14,672 nt of DNA from an uncultured Bacillota bacterium (GCA_946545145.1 CAMNNG010000019.1:1-14672); one strand, 5' to 3'. Shown: positions 1-6,196, counted from the stretch's first letter. Made by a program: numbers and translations. The notes: generated by a model not told the origin, from the sequence alone.

Positions 1-36
1 CGCTTCCGCGCACCGGAAACCACGCCGGGCGGAAAC
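1..36 (-). promoter_or_regulatory. Start of riboswitch expression platform (partial)
   Basis: Just after the aptamer, the minus strand can form a hairpin between TTCCGC (about 34-29) and GCGGAA (about 9-4), with an inner CCGG...CCGG pairing. This is a candidate anti-terminator/terminator or ribosome-site sequestering element, but the window ends before a T-tract or start codon can be seen. That it belongs to the riboswitch is inference from its position. Confidence 0.4.
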
Positions 37-230
37 ACTTCCATGCAGGTCTTCCGGCTTAGCGCATCCGTTCCTTTCGCCTTCCCAAACTTTCAGGCTA
101 TCCCCTATAGTTATCGTCCAGTGGCATAAATGAAAAGAACTCTTCGCTTACGGCGGCGGGTCCGCGCGGGATTCTCACCCGACTTCCCTATTAACGCCCG
201 CATCCTCAGGATGCTTTGCGACATGAAAGT
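37..230 (-). ncRNA. Cobalamin (adenosylcobalamin-type) riboswitch aptamer
   Basis: Read on the minus strand, this stretch has the conserved cobalamin riboswitch blocks in order. They are a GGGAAG...GGTGAGAATCCC segment (about 188-165), a CCCGCCGCCGTAA segment, a GCCACTGG segment (about 125-118), GGGAAGGC, and the B12 box AAGCCGGAAGACCTGC (60-45). The ends close a P1 stem: ACTTTCATG (230-222) pairs with CATGGAAGT (45-37) over nine pairs including one G-U. A small hairpin GCATCC/GGATGC sits at 200-214. Cobalamin binding normally represses B12 transport or synthesis genes. The RNA runs left, so the regulated gene and most of the expression platform are beyond position 1. It does not lead into any gene in this window. 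Confidence 0.95.
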
Positions 231-287
231 TATGATCTCATTCCTTTTTTGATGATATCATCTGACGCATATAAGTACAATCGAAAT

Positions 288-317
288 ATTGTATTGAGAA
301 CAATGATAGATTGTCAT
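288..317 (-). promoter_or_regulatory. Candidate sigma-A promoter for the riboswitch transcript
   Basis: On the minus strand ATGACA (317-312) and TACAAT (293-288) are separated by 18 bases; each differs from consensus at one position. The predicted start near 281 leaves about 50 bases before the aptamer. It sits in the gap between the stop of the gene to the right and the riboswitch, where a promoter is expected. A perfect palindrome GATGATATCATC lies between it and the aptamer (251-262). Confidence 0.45.
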
Positions 318-335
318 GTCGCCTAAACCGCATTT

Positions 336-1112
336 TCACAAAGCCCTCCTTCCGAAAAATCTTTCAAGTTCATTCATGACAGCTTCCGCTGTTAACGGGT
401 GGTCTTTGGTCTCGAATGTCACTATCAGGTTCTCTCCAAGTCTTATTCCGGACCGCCAGTATATCATCAGTTTTTCGATCATGTTCCTGTAATAGACAGG
501 GTCATCTATCATCCCAAAATGTTCGTAGTATATCAACTCGTTTGTTTCAGGATGACGTATCGTGAAGTCCGGCCGGAAAGCCTTTCCTTCAAGCAGGATC
601 TCTCTTTCATACTGCGCCTCAAGGCCCAACAGCTCGAGGGCCAAAGCTGCCATGCTCTCAGATTTGGATCTCGTTTTCATCTCTGCTGCTTTCTGCGGGA
701 AGAAACCCGGAAGGACTTCTTTCTCTCTTCCCTGCGGCAGATGGTATGCTTTGTTCAGACCGTCAAAGATTTCTTTTGGATCAAACCCGGAATATCTCCG
801 GAGCATATCCTCCAAAACATCGATGTCACTGGATACAGTCTGCACGACTTTTTCAAGAAACCTCCTGCGGCGAAGCTGTCTCGCCATCTCTATATCCGCA
901 GTCTTTTTCATCGACAGGTGCTTCCTTGCCGTTCCGCTTACAACCCTCAGATATGTTCTGCCCTTTACCGAATACTTGTTCAAATATCCCTTCGGCAATG
1001 ACTCTATTTCCAAACAGTATTTTTTCTCTATCGCTTTTAAGAAGCGCAGCTCTTCTTTGACGATCCTCTTCAAACCCATTGTTTCATAACCAGTGTTTTC
1101 GTGTGTAAACAA
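336..1112 (-). CDS. Hypothetical protein with PD-(D/E)XK-like C-terminal domain
   Basis: The predicted product is 258 residues of unknown function. The N-terminal half is basic and probably helical, with many Arg/Lys around residues 60-95. The C-terminal part (about 150-245) resembles a domain common in gut Firmicutes hypotheticals: RPDFTI (around 180-185), YYEHFG (196-200), then GENLIVTFETKDHPL. The Asp of PDF and the Glu of YEH are spaced like the acidic pair of PD-(D/E)XK nucleases, but the usual Lys of ExK is not in place, so activity is uncertain. I chose a TTG start at 1112 because AGAAAGGAG lies eight bases upstream. An in-frame ATG at 1079 lacks a ribosome site, and an upstream TTG at 1217 would also be open. 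The start site lies inside one copy of a three-copy repeat. No cognate partner gene is visible nearby. Confidence 0.6.
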   Translation of the reverse strand: MFTHENTGYETMGLKRIVKEELRFLKAIEKKYCLEIESLPKGYLNKYSVKGRTYLRVVSGTARKHLSMKKTADIEMARQLRRRRFLEKVVQTVSSDIDVLEDMLRRYSGFDPKEIFDGLNKAYHLPQGREKEVLPGFFPQKAAEMKTRSKSESMAALALELLGLEAQYEREILLEGKAFRPDFTIRHPETNELIYYEHFGMIDDPVYYRNMIEKLMIYWRSGIRLGENLIVTFETKDHPLTAEAVMNELERFFGRRAL

Positions 1113-1137
1113 TTCGTTTGCTCCTTTCTTGGCTAAC
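1098..1137 (-). repeat. 40-bp degenerate repeat, copy A (inverted)
   Basis: The minus strand reads GTTAGCCAA, then 22 variable bases, then ACACACGAA, exactly 40 bp. The same ends and spacing occur in copies B and C on the plus strand. This copy contains the AAAGGAG ribosome site and TTG start of the hypothetical gene to its left. In the reading frame shared by the copies it encodes LAKKGANELFTHE. Confidence 0.7.
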
Positions 1138-1263
1138 TTTCTTCGACATAAGCCTGTTTCGACCATTCGCAAGGGGGTCTTTTTACATATTTTTACATTT
1201 TCAGGCCTGACTTTCAAGCGCCAATTGATAATATTTTCCAGCTGCCCTATTCGCTTCCGATTT

Positions 1264-1303
1264 GTTAGCCAAGACTTTCCCTTATAGCATACTTACACAC
1301 GAA
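1264..1303 (+). repeat. 40-bp degenerate repeat, copy B
   Basis: GTTAGCCAA, 22 variable bases and ACACACGAA on the plus strand, exactly 40 bp. It is inverted relative to copy A, 126 bp away, and direct relative to copy C, 73 bp start to start. The interior matches copy C at 13 of 22 positions. In the shared frame it reads LAKTFPYSILTHE followed at once by a stop. Confidence 0.7.
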
Positions 1304-1336
1304 TAATCGTTTGCAGTCATGACATCCTGCCTTTTC

Positions 1337-1376
1337 GTTAGCCAAATCACTCGCTTATTGCGCACTCACACACGAA
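1337..1376 (+). repeat. 40-bp degenerate repeat, copy C
   Basis: GTTAGCCAA, 22 variable bases and ACACACGAA on the plus strand, exactly 40 bp. It reads LAKSLAYCALTHE in the frame used by copies A and B. It lies just beyond the terminator of the ECF operon. On the minus strand GGAGGG precedes a GTG in this copy, but the resulting frame has only eight codons, so I do not call it a gene. Confidence 0.7.
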
Positions 1377-1385
1377 ATCCCTCCA

Positions 1386-1416
1386 AAAATCAAGTGCCGC
1401 CCACCTTCAAGGCGGC
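1386..1416 (-). terminator. Candidate intrinsic terminator of the ECF operon
   Basis: On the minus strand GCCGCC (1416-1411) pairs with GGCGGC (1401-1396) across a nine-base loop and is followed by ACTTGATTTTT. It lies about 40 bases after the stop of the ECF S-component gene. The stem is short but GC-rich and the T-run is interrupted, so confidence is moderate. Confidence 0.6.
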
Positions 1417-1458
1417 CGGCAGATAATATCCGGTTTTAGATATGCGGCGTTTCGTCCG

Positions 1459-2238
1459 TTATTCGAGCATCCCGTACTTCTTCATCACGCGGTCCAGCTT
1501 TTTCAGCATCGGCCTCGCCATCAGCAGCAGGAAGATCACTGTCGCCGCTGCCAAAACCGCGTCGGCGATGAGGCCCGTGCCGTACACCGTCAGGATGACC
1601 CCGAGGGTCGGGTGATCAGTAAGCGAAAGCGCCGTCCACAGATCAGTGATCGCGCCGTGGAAGATGAAGCAGCTCACCGCGCCGTATATCAGAAGTGCGG
1701 CCAGTCCGCCTTTTCCGATCTGACGATCTGCGTCCGGTCCGGCAGGCGCCTTTGCACCCGGTCCCATCTTCCTGTAGAACAGCAGGCCCGCGACCATGCC
1801 GATCAGGCCCCACGCAACCATCTGGAACGGGGTCCACGGTCCCTGCCCGAAGATGAAGTTCGACACGAAGGCCGACATCGAGCCCACTACGAAGCCCGCC
1901 TGGGCGCCCATGGCTACCCCGGCTATTATAACGACCGCTATTATCGGCTTGAACTGCGGTATCCAGAAAAACGCCGCCCGCCCCGCGACCGCTATCGTCA
2001 CCATGACAGCGATCAGAACGATCTGCCTCGCATACGGTCTGTCCTTTTCAAAGCTCACATAAAACGGCACCAGAACGAAAAGCATTATCAGAATGCTCGC
2101 GTACATATATCCGCGGTCGACGTTCGTCGTCGCAGCCCAAAGCATCGCCGCGGCCGAGAGGATGATCCCTCCGCCGGCGAGCAGAGCGTCGCGGACATGC
2201 TTTTTCGTATTCGGTTTTCCGCCTGCCGCTTCAGTCAC
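1459..2238 (-). CDS. ECF transporter S component, probably cobalamin (CbrT-like)
   Basis: The product is a 259-residue integral membrane protein with about six hydrophobic segments, the usual size and topology for an ECF substrate-binding S component. The motif VSNFIFGQGPWTPFQM (125-140), preceded by FKPIIAVVIIAG, is typical of the S components that accompany dedicated T/ATPase genes and DUF4430 proteins, assigned in the literature to cobalamin (CbrT) by regulon analysis. A hydrophilic loop at 157-178 interrupts the last membrane segments. Start: GTG at 2238, with GGAG nine bases upstream and three bases after the ATPase stop, so it is coupled. Substrate is inferred from the family and from the DUF4430 partner, not from binding residues I can identify. 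Confidence 0.8.
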   Translation of the reverse strand: MTEAAGGKPNTKKHVRDALLAGGGIILSAAAMLWAATTNVDRGYMYASILIMLFVLVPFYVSFEKDRPYARQIVLIAVMVTIAVAGRAAFFWIPQFKPIIAVVIIAGVAMGAQAGFVVGSMSAFVSNFIFGQGPWTPFQMVAWGLIGMVAGLLFYRKMGPGAKAPAGPDADRQIGKGGLAALLIYGAVSCFIFHGAITDLWTALSLTDHPTLGVILTVYGTGLIADAVLAAATVIFLLLMARPMLKKLDRVMKKYGMLE

Positions 2239-2241
2239 TGC

Positions 2242-3933
2242 TTACAGCTCCTTCCGCTTTTCCGATACCGCGTCTATTATCTCTTCCGCGAACAGCGAGT
2301 CGGTGATCCCGCGGCTCATCCTGTTCGCCGCCGTCGTGTAGAAAGCATTGCCCCTGAAGAACCTTCCTGCCGGACCCTCTCCGGTGATCTGCCCGTCGAA
2401 GAGCATGGCGCATCTTCCCGCCGTCCTCGCGCAGAAGTCCACATCGTGCGTCGTGACTATCACCGTGCCGCCGCCTGCCGTGAACTCTTTGAGCATATTT
2501 TCCACGATCTCTTTATATCCTTCATCCAGGCCCTTCGTCGGCTCGTCGAGCAGCAGCACCTCAGCGCCCGCGAGCATCACCTTCGCAAGAGCCGCCCTCT
2601 GCTGCTCGCCGCCCGAAAGATCGAACGGGTGAGAAGCGAGCAGGTCTTCAAGCTGCAGCTTCTTTACGATCTCCTGCATTTCTTCTTCAGACCCAGATGC
2701 GACCTTTAGATCCTCTTCAAGAGTGTCCTCAGTGAACACGAGCTGCGGGTTCTGCGCCAGAGCGCCAACCGGCCTCCTGCCGCGAACGACCTTTCCTCTG
2801 TAGGGCCTTGCCGCGCCCGCGATCACGTTCATGAGCGTTGACTTTCCCGCGCCGTTACCGCCGACTATGGCGAGGATCTCGCCCTTCTTCACAGTAAGCG
2901 AAAGCCCCTTCAGCACATCGGCCGAGTTTCTTTCATATCGCATCCATATGTCTTTTATCTCTATCTCTGTTTCTTCACGTCCGGGTTTTGCCGCCCCGGT
3001 TTCCTGCGATGTCATATCCTTGCCGGAGCTGGAAGCCTCGCCGTCCATCGCGTCTGCGAGCCACCGTCTTCCGGCGGCCACGTCGAGTGGAGCATCGCCT
3101 ATAGCCTCATCCTTCAAAGTTTTGCCGGCAGCCTCGTCAGCCGCGACTGCATCTCCGCCTGCTTCCTTCAGGCATCCTGCATAAGCCCTGAGCGGAGCAG
3201 GCATCGCCCTGCCCATCGGCATCTCTTTTTCTATCAGGTCAAGACCGACTTCAGCAGGCATTCCGTCGGCATATATCTTTCCTTCATCCATCACGATGAC
3301 GCGGTCCGCCCTCGGCAGGACTTCATCCAGCCTGTGCTCGATGATGATTATCGTCGTGCCTATCTCGCGGGAGATCCTGCTTACTGTAGACAGAAAGTCC
3401 ACAGCGGCGACCGGGTCGAGCGAAGCGGTCGGCTCGTCGAGCAGCAGAACATCGGGCTGCATGGCCATGACCGCCGCGAGGTTCAGCATCTGTTTCTGGC
3501 CGCCCGACAGGCTGTCCGTGTCGCGGCCGAACCAGTTGTGGATGCCGAAGAAAGTCGCCATCTCCGCGACCCGCACGCGGATCGCTTCCGGGTCCATCCC
3601 TATATTCTCGAGCCCGAAGGCCAGTTCATGCCACACCTTGTCCGTAACGATCTGGTTGTCGGGGTTCTGCATTACGTAACCGATGCGCGCCGCAGCTTCC
3701 CTGTCCGTCAGCTCGTCCATGTCTTTTCCGAGCAGGCGGATGCTGCCGGTGCGCTCTCCGTGCGGAGCGAGGATCGGCTTCAGGGAGCGCAGAAGCGTCG
3801 TTTTTCCTGAGCCCGTCCTGCCGCAGAGGCACACGAACTCACCGCTTCCTATGCTCATCGAAACGTTCTCAAGTGCTTTTCTGTCCCTTCCGGGGTATGT
3901 GAAATTCAGATCTTTGACAGTGATCTGGTCCAT
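2242..3933 (-). CDS. ECF transporter ATPase, two fused ABC domains (CbrU-like)
   Basis: This 563-residue protein supplies both ATPase subunits of an ECF importer in one chain. Domain 1 (about 3-235) has Walker A GRTGSGKT (38-45), Q-loop Gln89, signature LSGGQ (142-146), Walker B LLLDEP and switch His200. Domain 2 (about 323-550) has Walker A GGNGAGKS (358-365), signature LSGGEQ (439-444), Walker B VLLLDEP (459-465) and His496. Both sites keep their catalytic Glu and switch His, so both look competent. The linker (about 238-322) is low in complexity, Ala/Asp/Glu-rich and probably disordered. Start ATG 3933 has GGGAGG at ideal spacing and overlaps the T-component gene by 28 bases. It should pair with the T protein upstream and the S protein downstream. 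Confidence 0.92.
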   Translation of the reverse strand: MDQITVKDLNFTYPGRDRKALENVSMSIGSGEFVCLCGRTGSGKTTLLRSLKPILAPHGERTGSIRLLGKDMDELTDREAAARIGYVMQNPDNQIVTDKVWHELAFGLENIGMDPEAIRVRVAEMATFFGIHNWFGRDTDSLSGGQKQMLNLAAVMAMQPDVLLLDEPTASLDPVAAVDFLSTVSRISREIGTTIIIIEHRLDEVLPRADRVIVMDEGKIYADGMPAEVGLDLIEKEMPMGRAMPAPLRAYAGCLKEAGGDAVAADEAAGKTLKDEAIGDAPLDVAAGRRWLADAMDGEASSSGKDMTSQETGAAKPGREETEIEIKDIWMRYERNSADVLKGLSLTVKKGEILAIVGGNGAGKSTLMNVIAGAARPYRGKVVRGRRPVGALAQNPQLVFTEDTLEEDLKVASGSEEEMQEIVKKLQLEDLLASHPFDLSGGEQQRAALAKVMLAGAEVLLLDEPTKGLDEGYKEIVENMLKEFTAGGGTVIVTTHDVDFCARTAGRCAMLFDGQITGEGPAGRFFRGNAFYTTAANRMSRGITDSLFAEEIIDAVSEKRKEL

Positions 3934-4859
3934 TTTATGTCCTCCCAGACTTCAATAACAAGCGGTACGGCGTACATCGCTGCAAGAAGGATGCATGCCG
4001 GCAGCACCGGTCTTCCGCCGAACTCTATCTCGGGATAGCAGTAAAAATCCCAGACTCCCGATGCTTTTGCCCACACCGATGCCGCGAGCAGCGCCAGTAT
4101 AAGCGAGCCGCATATGATGTCGGCTGGTCTTGCCCTGTATTTTCTGTACATCGTCCTTCCGGCGAGGCCGTAGCCCCTTGCTCTCATCGAGTCCGCCGTA
4201 TCTATCGAATTCTCGAGCGCCCACGTCGTCAGGACCGACATCACGCGCATGCCTTTCTTTATCTTCGTCGTCTTTGTCTGCTCCCGGCTCGTTTGGCCGT
4301 CCGCTTCGTCCGCTGCATTTGCTGCGCCAGCCTCGATTTCCGCCGCTACTTCCTCAGGCGGTACGAAAAGAAGCTCCTGCGCCGAGGCGATCTTTCCCGC
4401 CTGACGCCTCGCTCTTGGCAGAAAGCGGAGTATCATCGAAAACACCAGGCTCGTCGAAGGCGCGATCTTCCCGAACACCGCCATGAAGCGGTCGCTCGTC
4501 ATTATCTGCGTGTAGCAGTATGACCACATGATCACCGCGCCGACCATCATTGCCGTGCACGCTCCGTAAGCGAATGCTTCGACCGTCACCGGGCTTTCAC
4601 CGATATAGAAAAGCACGGTCAGCCCCTTATGTACGAACAGCGGGTTCAGGATCATGCTCAGTATCATTACAAAAAAAGGAAAGGCAAAGAAATATTTCAC
4701 TGCCTTTTTTCCTGAGAATTTCACCGCCGAAGCAACGCTGGCCGCAAGAGAGACAGCCAGAGCCGCAGGGTGGAATATGACCACAGTCATCACGATGGCC
4801 GTTATGAAGAAAATGAAATTGACCACCGGGTGGTATTTCGTGAATGCCGTTTCTATCAT
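3906..4859 (-). CDS. ECF transporter T component (CbrV/CbiQ-like)
   Basis: The product is a 317-residue transmembrane coupling subunit linking the S component to the ATPases. Several hydrophobic segments lie in residues 10-115 and more near 248-266 and 284-305. The cytoplasmic region holds the two expected coupling-helix motifs, LPRARR (147-152) and MRARGYG (225-231), whose Ala-Arg-Gly contacts the ATPase groove in this family. Between them is an unusual hydrophilic insert of about 35 residues (166-200), rich in Ala/Glu/Thr/Lys. Start ATG 4859 forms an ATGA overlap with the stop of the DUF4430 gene. There is no strong ribosome site, so translational coupling is likely. A GTG at 4880 would add seven residues, but I prefer the ATG. 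Confidence 0.88.
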   Translation of the reverse strand: MIETAFTKYHPVVNFIFFITAIVMTVVIFHPAALAVSLAASVASAVKFSGKKAVKYFFAFPFFVMILSMILNPLFVHKGLTVLFYIGESPVTVEAFAYGACTAMMVGAVIMWSYCYTQIMTSDRFMAVFGKIAPSTSLVFSMILRFLPRARRQAGKIASAQELLFVPPEEVAAEIEAGAANAADEADGQTSREQTKTTKIKKGMRVMSVLTTWALENSIDTADSMRARGYGLAGRTMYRKYRARPADIICGSLILALLAASVWAKASGVWDFYCYPEIEFGGRPVLPACILLAAMYAVPLVIEVWEDIKWTRSLSKI

Positions 4860-5674
4860 GGATGAAGCGCGTAGACCCACTCTATATTATCGCCGTCATG
4901 GACCTTTACGTCCCCCGCGCTGTCTCCCGGATAAGTACCGTTGACCTTGTACTTCCATCCGCTCTGAGCGCCGGCATCCTTTTCGTAGAAGCCGCCGATC
5001 CCGCTTACATAGATCCCGAGCGCTGTGTTTTCTGCCGTAACGCTTACGCCGTGCATCCCGGCCGCTCTTTTCAGAACGTCATATACGGAATCTCCGCTCT
5101 CTATCTCCACCGTCGTTCTCGACATTATGACGCCGGAAGACGGGACTCTCGATCTCACATTGTCTTTGAGATCGTCATTTCCGACCAGATTGTGGCATGT
5201 GACCGCAACGCTGCATGTGTCGGGCTCAGCCGGAGCGGCTGTGTTCTGCGAGCTGCTGTCTGAAGAGCTGCCTGACGACGATCCGGAGTCCTTCTTTGCC
5301 GAAGATCCGGATTTTTTCGAAGATGAATTCTTTTCGGATGACTTGGACGAGCTTGATGAAGATTTGTCCGATCCTGATGAGGCCTTGCTGTCAGAGTCGC
5401 TGCCTGAGTTTTCTTCCTCAGATCCGGCCTTCTCCTCAGACTTCTTCTCTTCAGCCTTTTTCTTTTCTTTCGCTTCTTTTGCTGCTTTCGCCTTTTCCTT
5501 TGCGTCGTCCTTTTTGGCGGCGGCGCTGCTGTCCTGCGATGCGCTGATCCCGGAAGAAGCGCTCTCTTCAGCGCTTTCCGAGCCGCAACCTGCCAGGCAG
5601 CCGCATACCAAAAGACCGATCAGAAGAACGGCCAGCAAAGATTTTGTTTTTTTGTGTTTTCTTTCCTTCCTCAT
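4856..5674 (-). CDS. DUF4430 lipoprotein, putative cobalamin-capturing protein of the ECF system
   Basis: The product has 272 residues. A basic N-terminus and hydrophobic core end in lipobox LAGC with Cys30, so it is a surface lipoprotein. Residues 31-147 form a long Ser/Lys/Glu/Ala/Asp low-complexity linker. The C-terminal 125 residues match DUF4430, a fold related to the transcobalamin/intrinsic-factor beta domain, with GWKYKVNGTYPG and a final DGDNIEWVY. The likely role is to bind the corrinoid outside the cell and pass it to the S component; this is inference from fold and operon. Start ATG 5674 is preceded by no Shine-Dalgarno and coincides with the predicted transcription start. An AGGAAGG run lies just inside the gene, but no start codon sits at usable spacing after it. 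First gene of the four-gene operon. Confidence 0.88.
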   Translation of the reverse strand: MRKERKHKKTKSLLAVLLIGLLVCGCLAGCGSESAEESASSGISASQDSSAAAKKDDAKEKAKAAKEAKEKKKAEEKKSEEKAGSEEENSGSDSDSKASSGSDKSSSSSSKSSEKNSSSKKSGSSAKKDSGSSSGSSSDSSSQNTAAPAEPDTCSVAVTCHNLVGNDDLKDNVRSRVPSSGVIMSRTTVEIESGDSVYDVLKRAAGMHGVSVTAENTALGIYVSGIGGFYEKDAGAQSGWKYKVNGTYPGDSAGDVKVHDGDNIEWVYALHP

Positions 5675-5680
5675 GCTAAC

Positions 5681-5709
5681 AATATAAGACCCGCCTTTTT
5701 TCTTGTCAA
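5681..5709 (-). promoter_or_regulatory. Near-consensus sigma-A promoter of the ECF operon
   Basis: TTGACA (5709-5704, perfect), a 17-base spacer and TATATT (5686-5681, one mismatch) lie on the minus strand. Counting six bases from the -10 element puts +1 at 5674, the A of the lipoprotein ATG, which predicts a leaderless message. The -35 lies in the loop of the inverted repeat at 5688-5722, and the -10 begins just after its second arm. Confidence 0.8.
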
Positions 5710-5722
5710 GGCGGGCGGGTCT
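5688..5722 (-). terminator. Inverted repeat: csoR-like gene terminator or operator over the ECF promoter
   Basis: On the minus strand AGACCCGCC (5722-5714) pairs perfectly with GGCGGGTCT (5696-5688) around a 17-base loop. It lies 30 bases after the stop of the CsoR-like gene and is followed by TATATTGTT, only modestly T-rich. It could terminate the upstream transcript, act as an operator for the promoter it spans, or both. Confidence 0.55.
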
Positions 5723-5752
5723 GAAATGCTTTTTCTTCCGTTTGTATTCTGC

Positions 5753-6130
5753 TTACTTCACGAACTGCTCTATCGCTTTCTTCAGATCTTCGATAGGCTT
5801 CTGGTCGTTGCTCTGCACCGCGTCAACGATGCACGTTTCGATGTGGTCTTCAAGGATCAGCTTGCCGGCCTTGTTCAGAGCTGCTATTACCGCGGACAGC
5901 TGTATCAGGACCTCACTGCAGTCACGGCCGTTTTCAACCATCCTTTTGACGGACTGCAGATGTCCCGTCGCTTTCGCGAGCCTGTTGACGACCTGCTGGG
6001 AATGCGGATGTTCGTGATCATGACCATGCCCATGCGTGTGTCCATGTCCGTGTTCATGATCGTGCTCATGCGTATGCCCGTGATCGTGATTATGTTCATG
6101 CTCGTGCAATAGTTCGTTCTTTTCGGTCAT
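5753..6130 (-). CDS. CsoR/RcnR-family metal-sensing repressor with polyhistidine tail
   Basis: The product is a 125-residue all-helical DNA-binding metal sensor. From about residue 44 it follows the CsoR/RcnR/FrmR fold (VVNRLAKATGHLQSVKRMVENGRDC). It keeps Cys71, His96 and Cys100, the same spacing (25 and 29) as the Cu(I) ligands Cys36-His61-Cys65 of mycobacterial CsoR. Residues 9-43 add a tail with His at every odd position, 18 in all, absent from typical CsoR. Such tails usually buffer Ni, Co, Zn or Cu. The ligand set favours copper, while the tail and the B12 neighbourhood leave cobalt or nickel open. Start ATG 6130 has AGGAGG about eight bases upstream. No copper ATPase or chaperone gene is adjacent. 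A repeat-spanned promoter separates it from the ECF operon. Confidence 0.9.
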   Translation of the reverse strand: MTEKNELLHEHEHNHDHGHTHEHDHEHGHGHTHGHGHDHEHPHSQQVVNRLAKATGHLQSVKRMVENGRDCSEVLIQLSAVIAALNKAGKLILEDHIETCIVDAVQSNDQKPIEDLKKAIEQFVK

Positions 6131-6152
6131 GACCCTGCACCTCCTTGTTTAG

Positions 6153-6182
6153 ATTCTATCATCAAAAGTTTACCAAAGTAAA
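6153..6182 (-). promoter_or_regulatory. Candidate promoter of the csoR-like gene
   Basis: TTTACT (6182-6177), an 18-base spacer and TAGAAT (6158-6153) lie on the minus strand, with a TG one base before the -10 (extended -10 element). The predicted start is near 6146, some 15 bases before the ATG. The -35 is weak (four of six). Confidence 0.5.
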
Positions 6183-6196
6183 GCGCTGTGTTTAAG

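Larger units (their letters stand above)
1113..1458. other. Gene-free interval with repeats and short frames
   Basis: The 346 bases between the ECF operon and the hypothetical gene hold the operon terminator and most of the three 40-bp repeats; copy A extends into the start of the hypothetical gene. The minus strand has a few very short frames. One runs 1345-1265 from a TTG with weak ribosome-site support and would encode 26 residues with a CxxC-x5-C pattern (Cys 8, 11, 17); it stops inside repeat copy B. I do not call any of these as genes. No transposase, RNA gene or clear promoter is visible. Confidence 0.5.

Noticed and set aside
251..262. GATGATATCATC palindrome as a terminator
   Set aside because: The stem is weak and the adjacent homopolymer is A on the minus strand and precedes the stem on the plus strand, so neither direction gives a stem followed by a T-run.
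1265..1345. 26-residue minus-strand frame with CxxC-x5-C
   Set aside because: The TTG start has only weak ribosome-site support and the frame both begins and ends within repeat copies. It is too short to call without homologues.
1098..1376. Three repeats as a CRISPR array
   Set aside because: Copies are in mixed orientation, have variable cores and irregular spacing, and there are no cas genes.
1612..2709. Long plus-strand open frame of 365 codons
   Set aside because: It lies antisense to the ECF S component and the fused ATPase, both with clear motifs. Its predicted peptide is Arg/His-rich without any recognisable domain, as expected from a high-GC shadow frame.
5025..5687. Plus-strand Phe/Asp/Ser-rich open frame
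   Set aside because: It is the complement of the low-complexity stalk of the DUF4430 lipoprotein; the composition explains the absence of stops.
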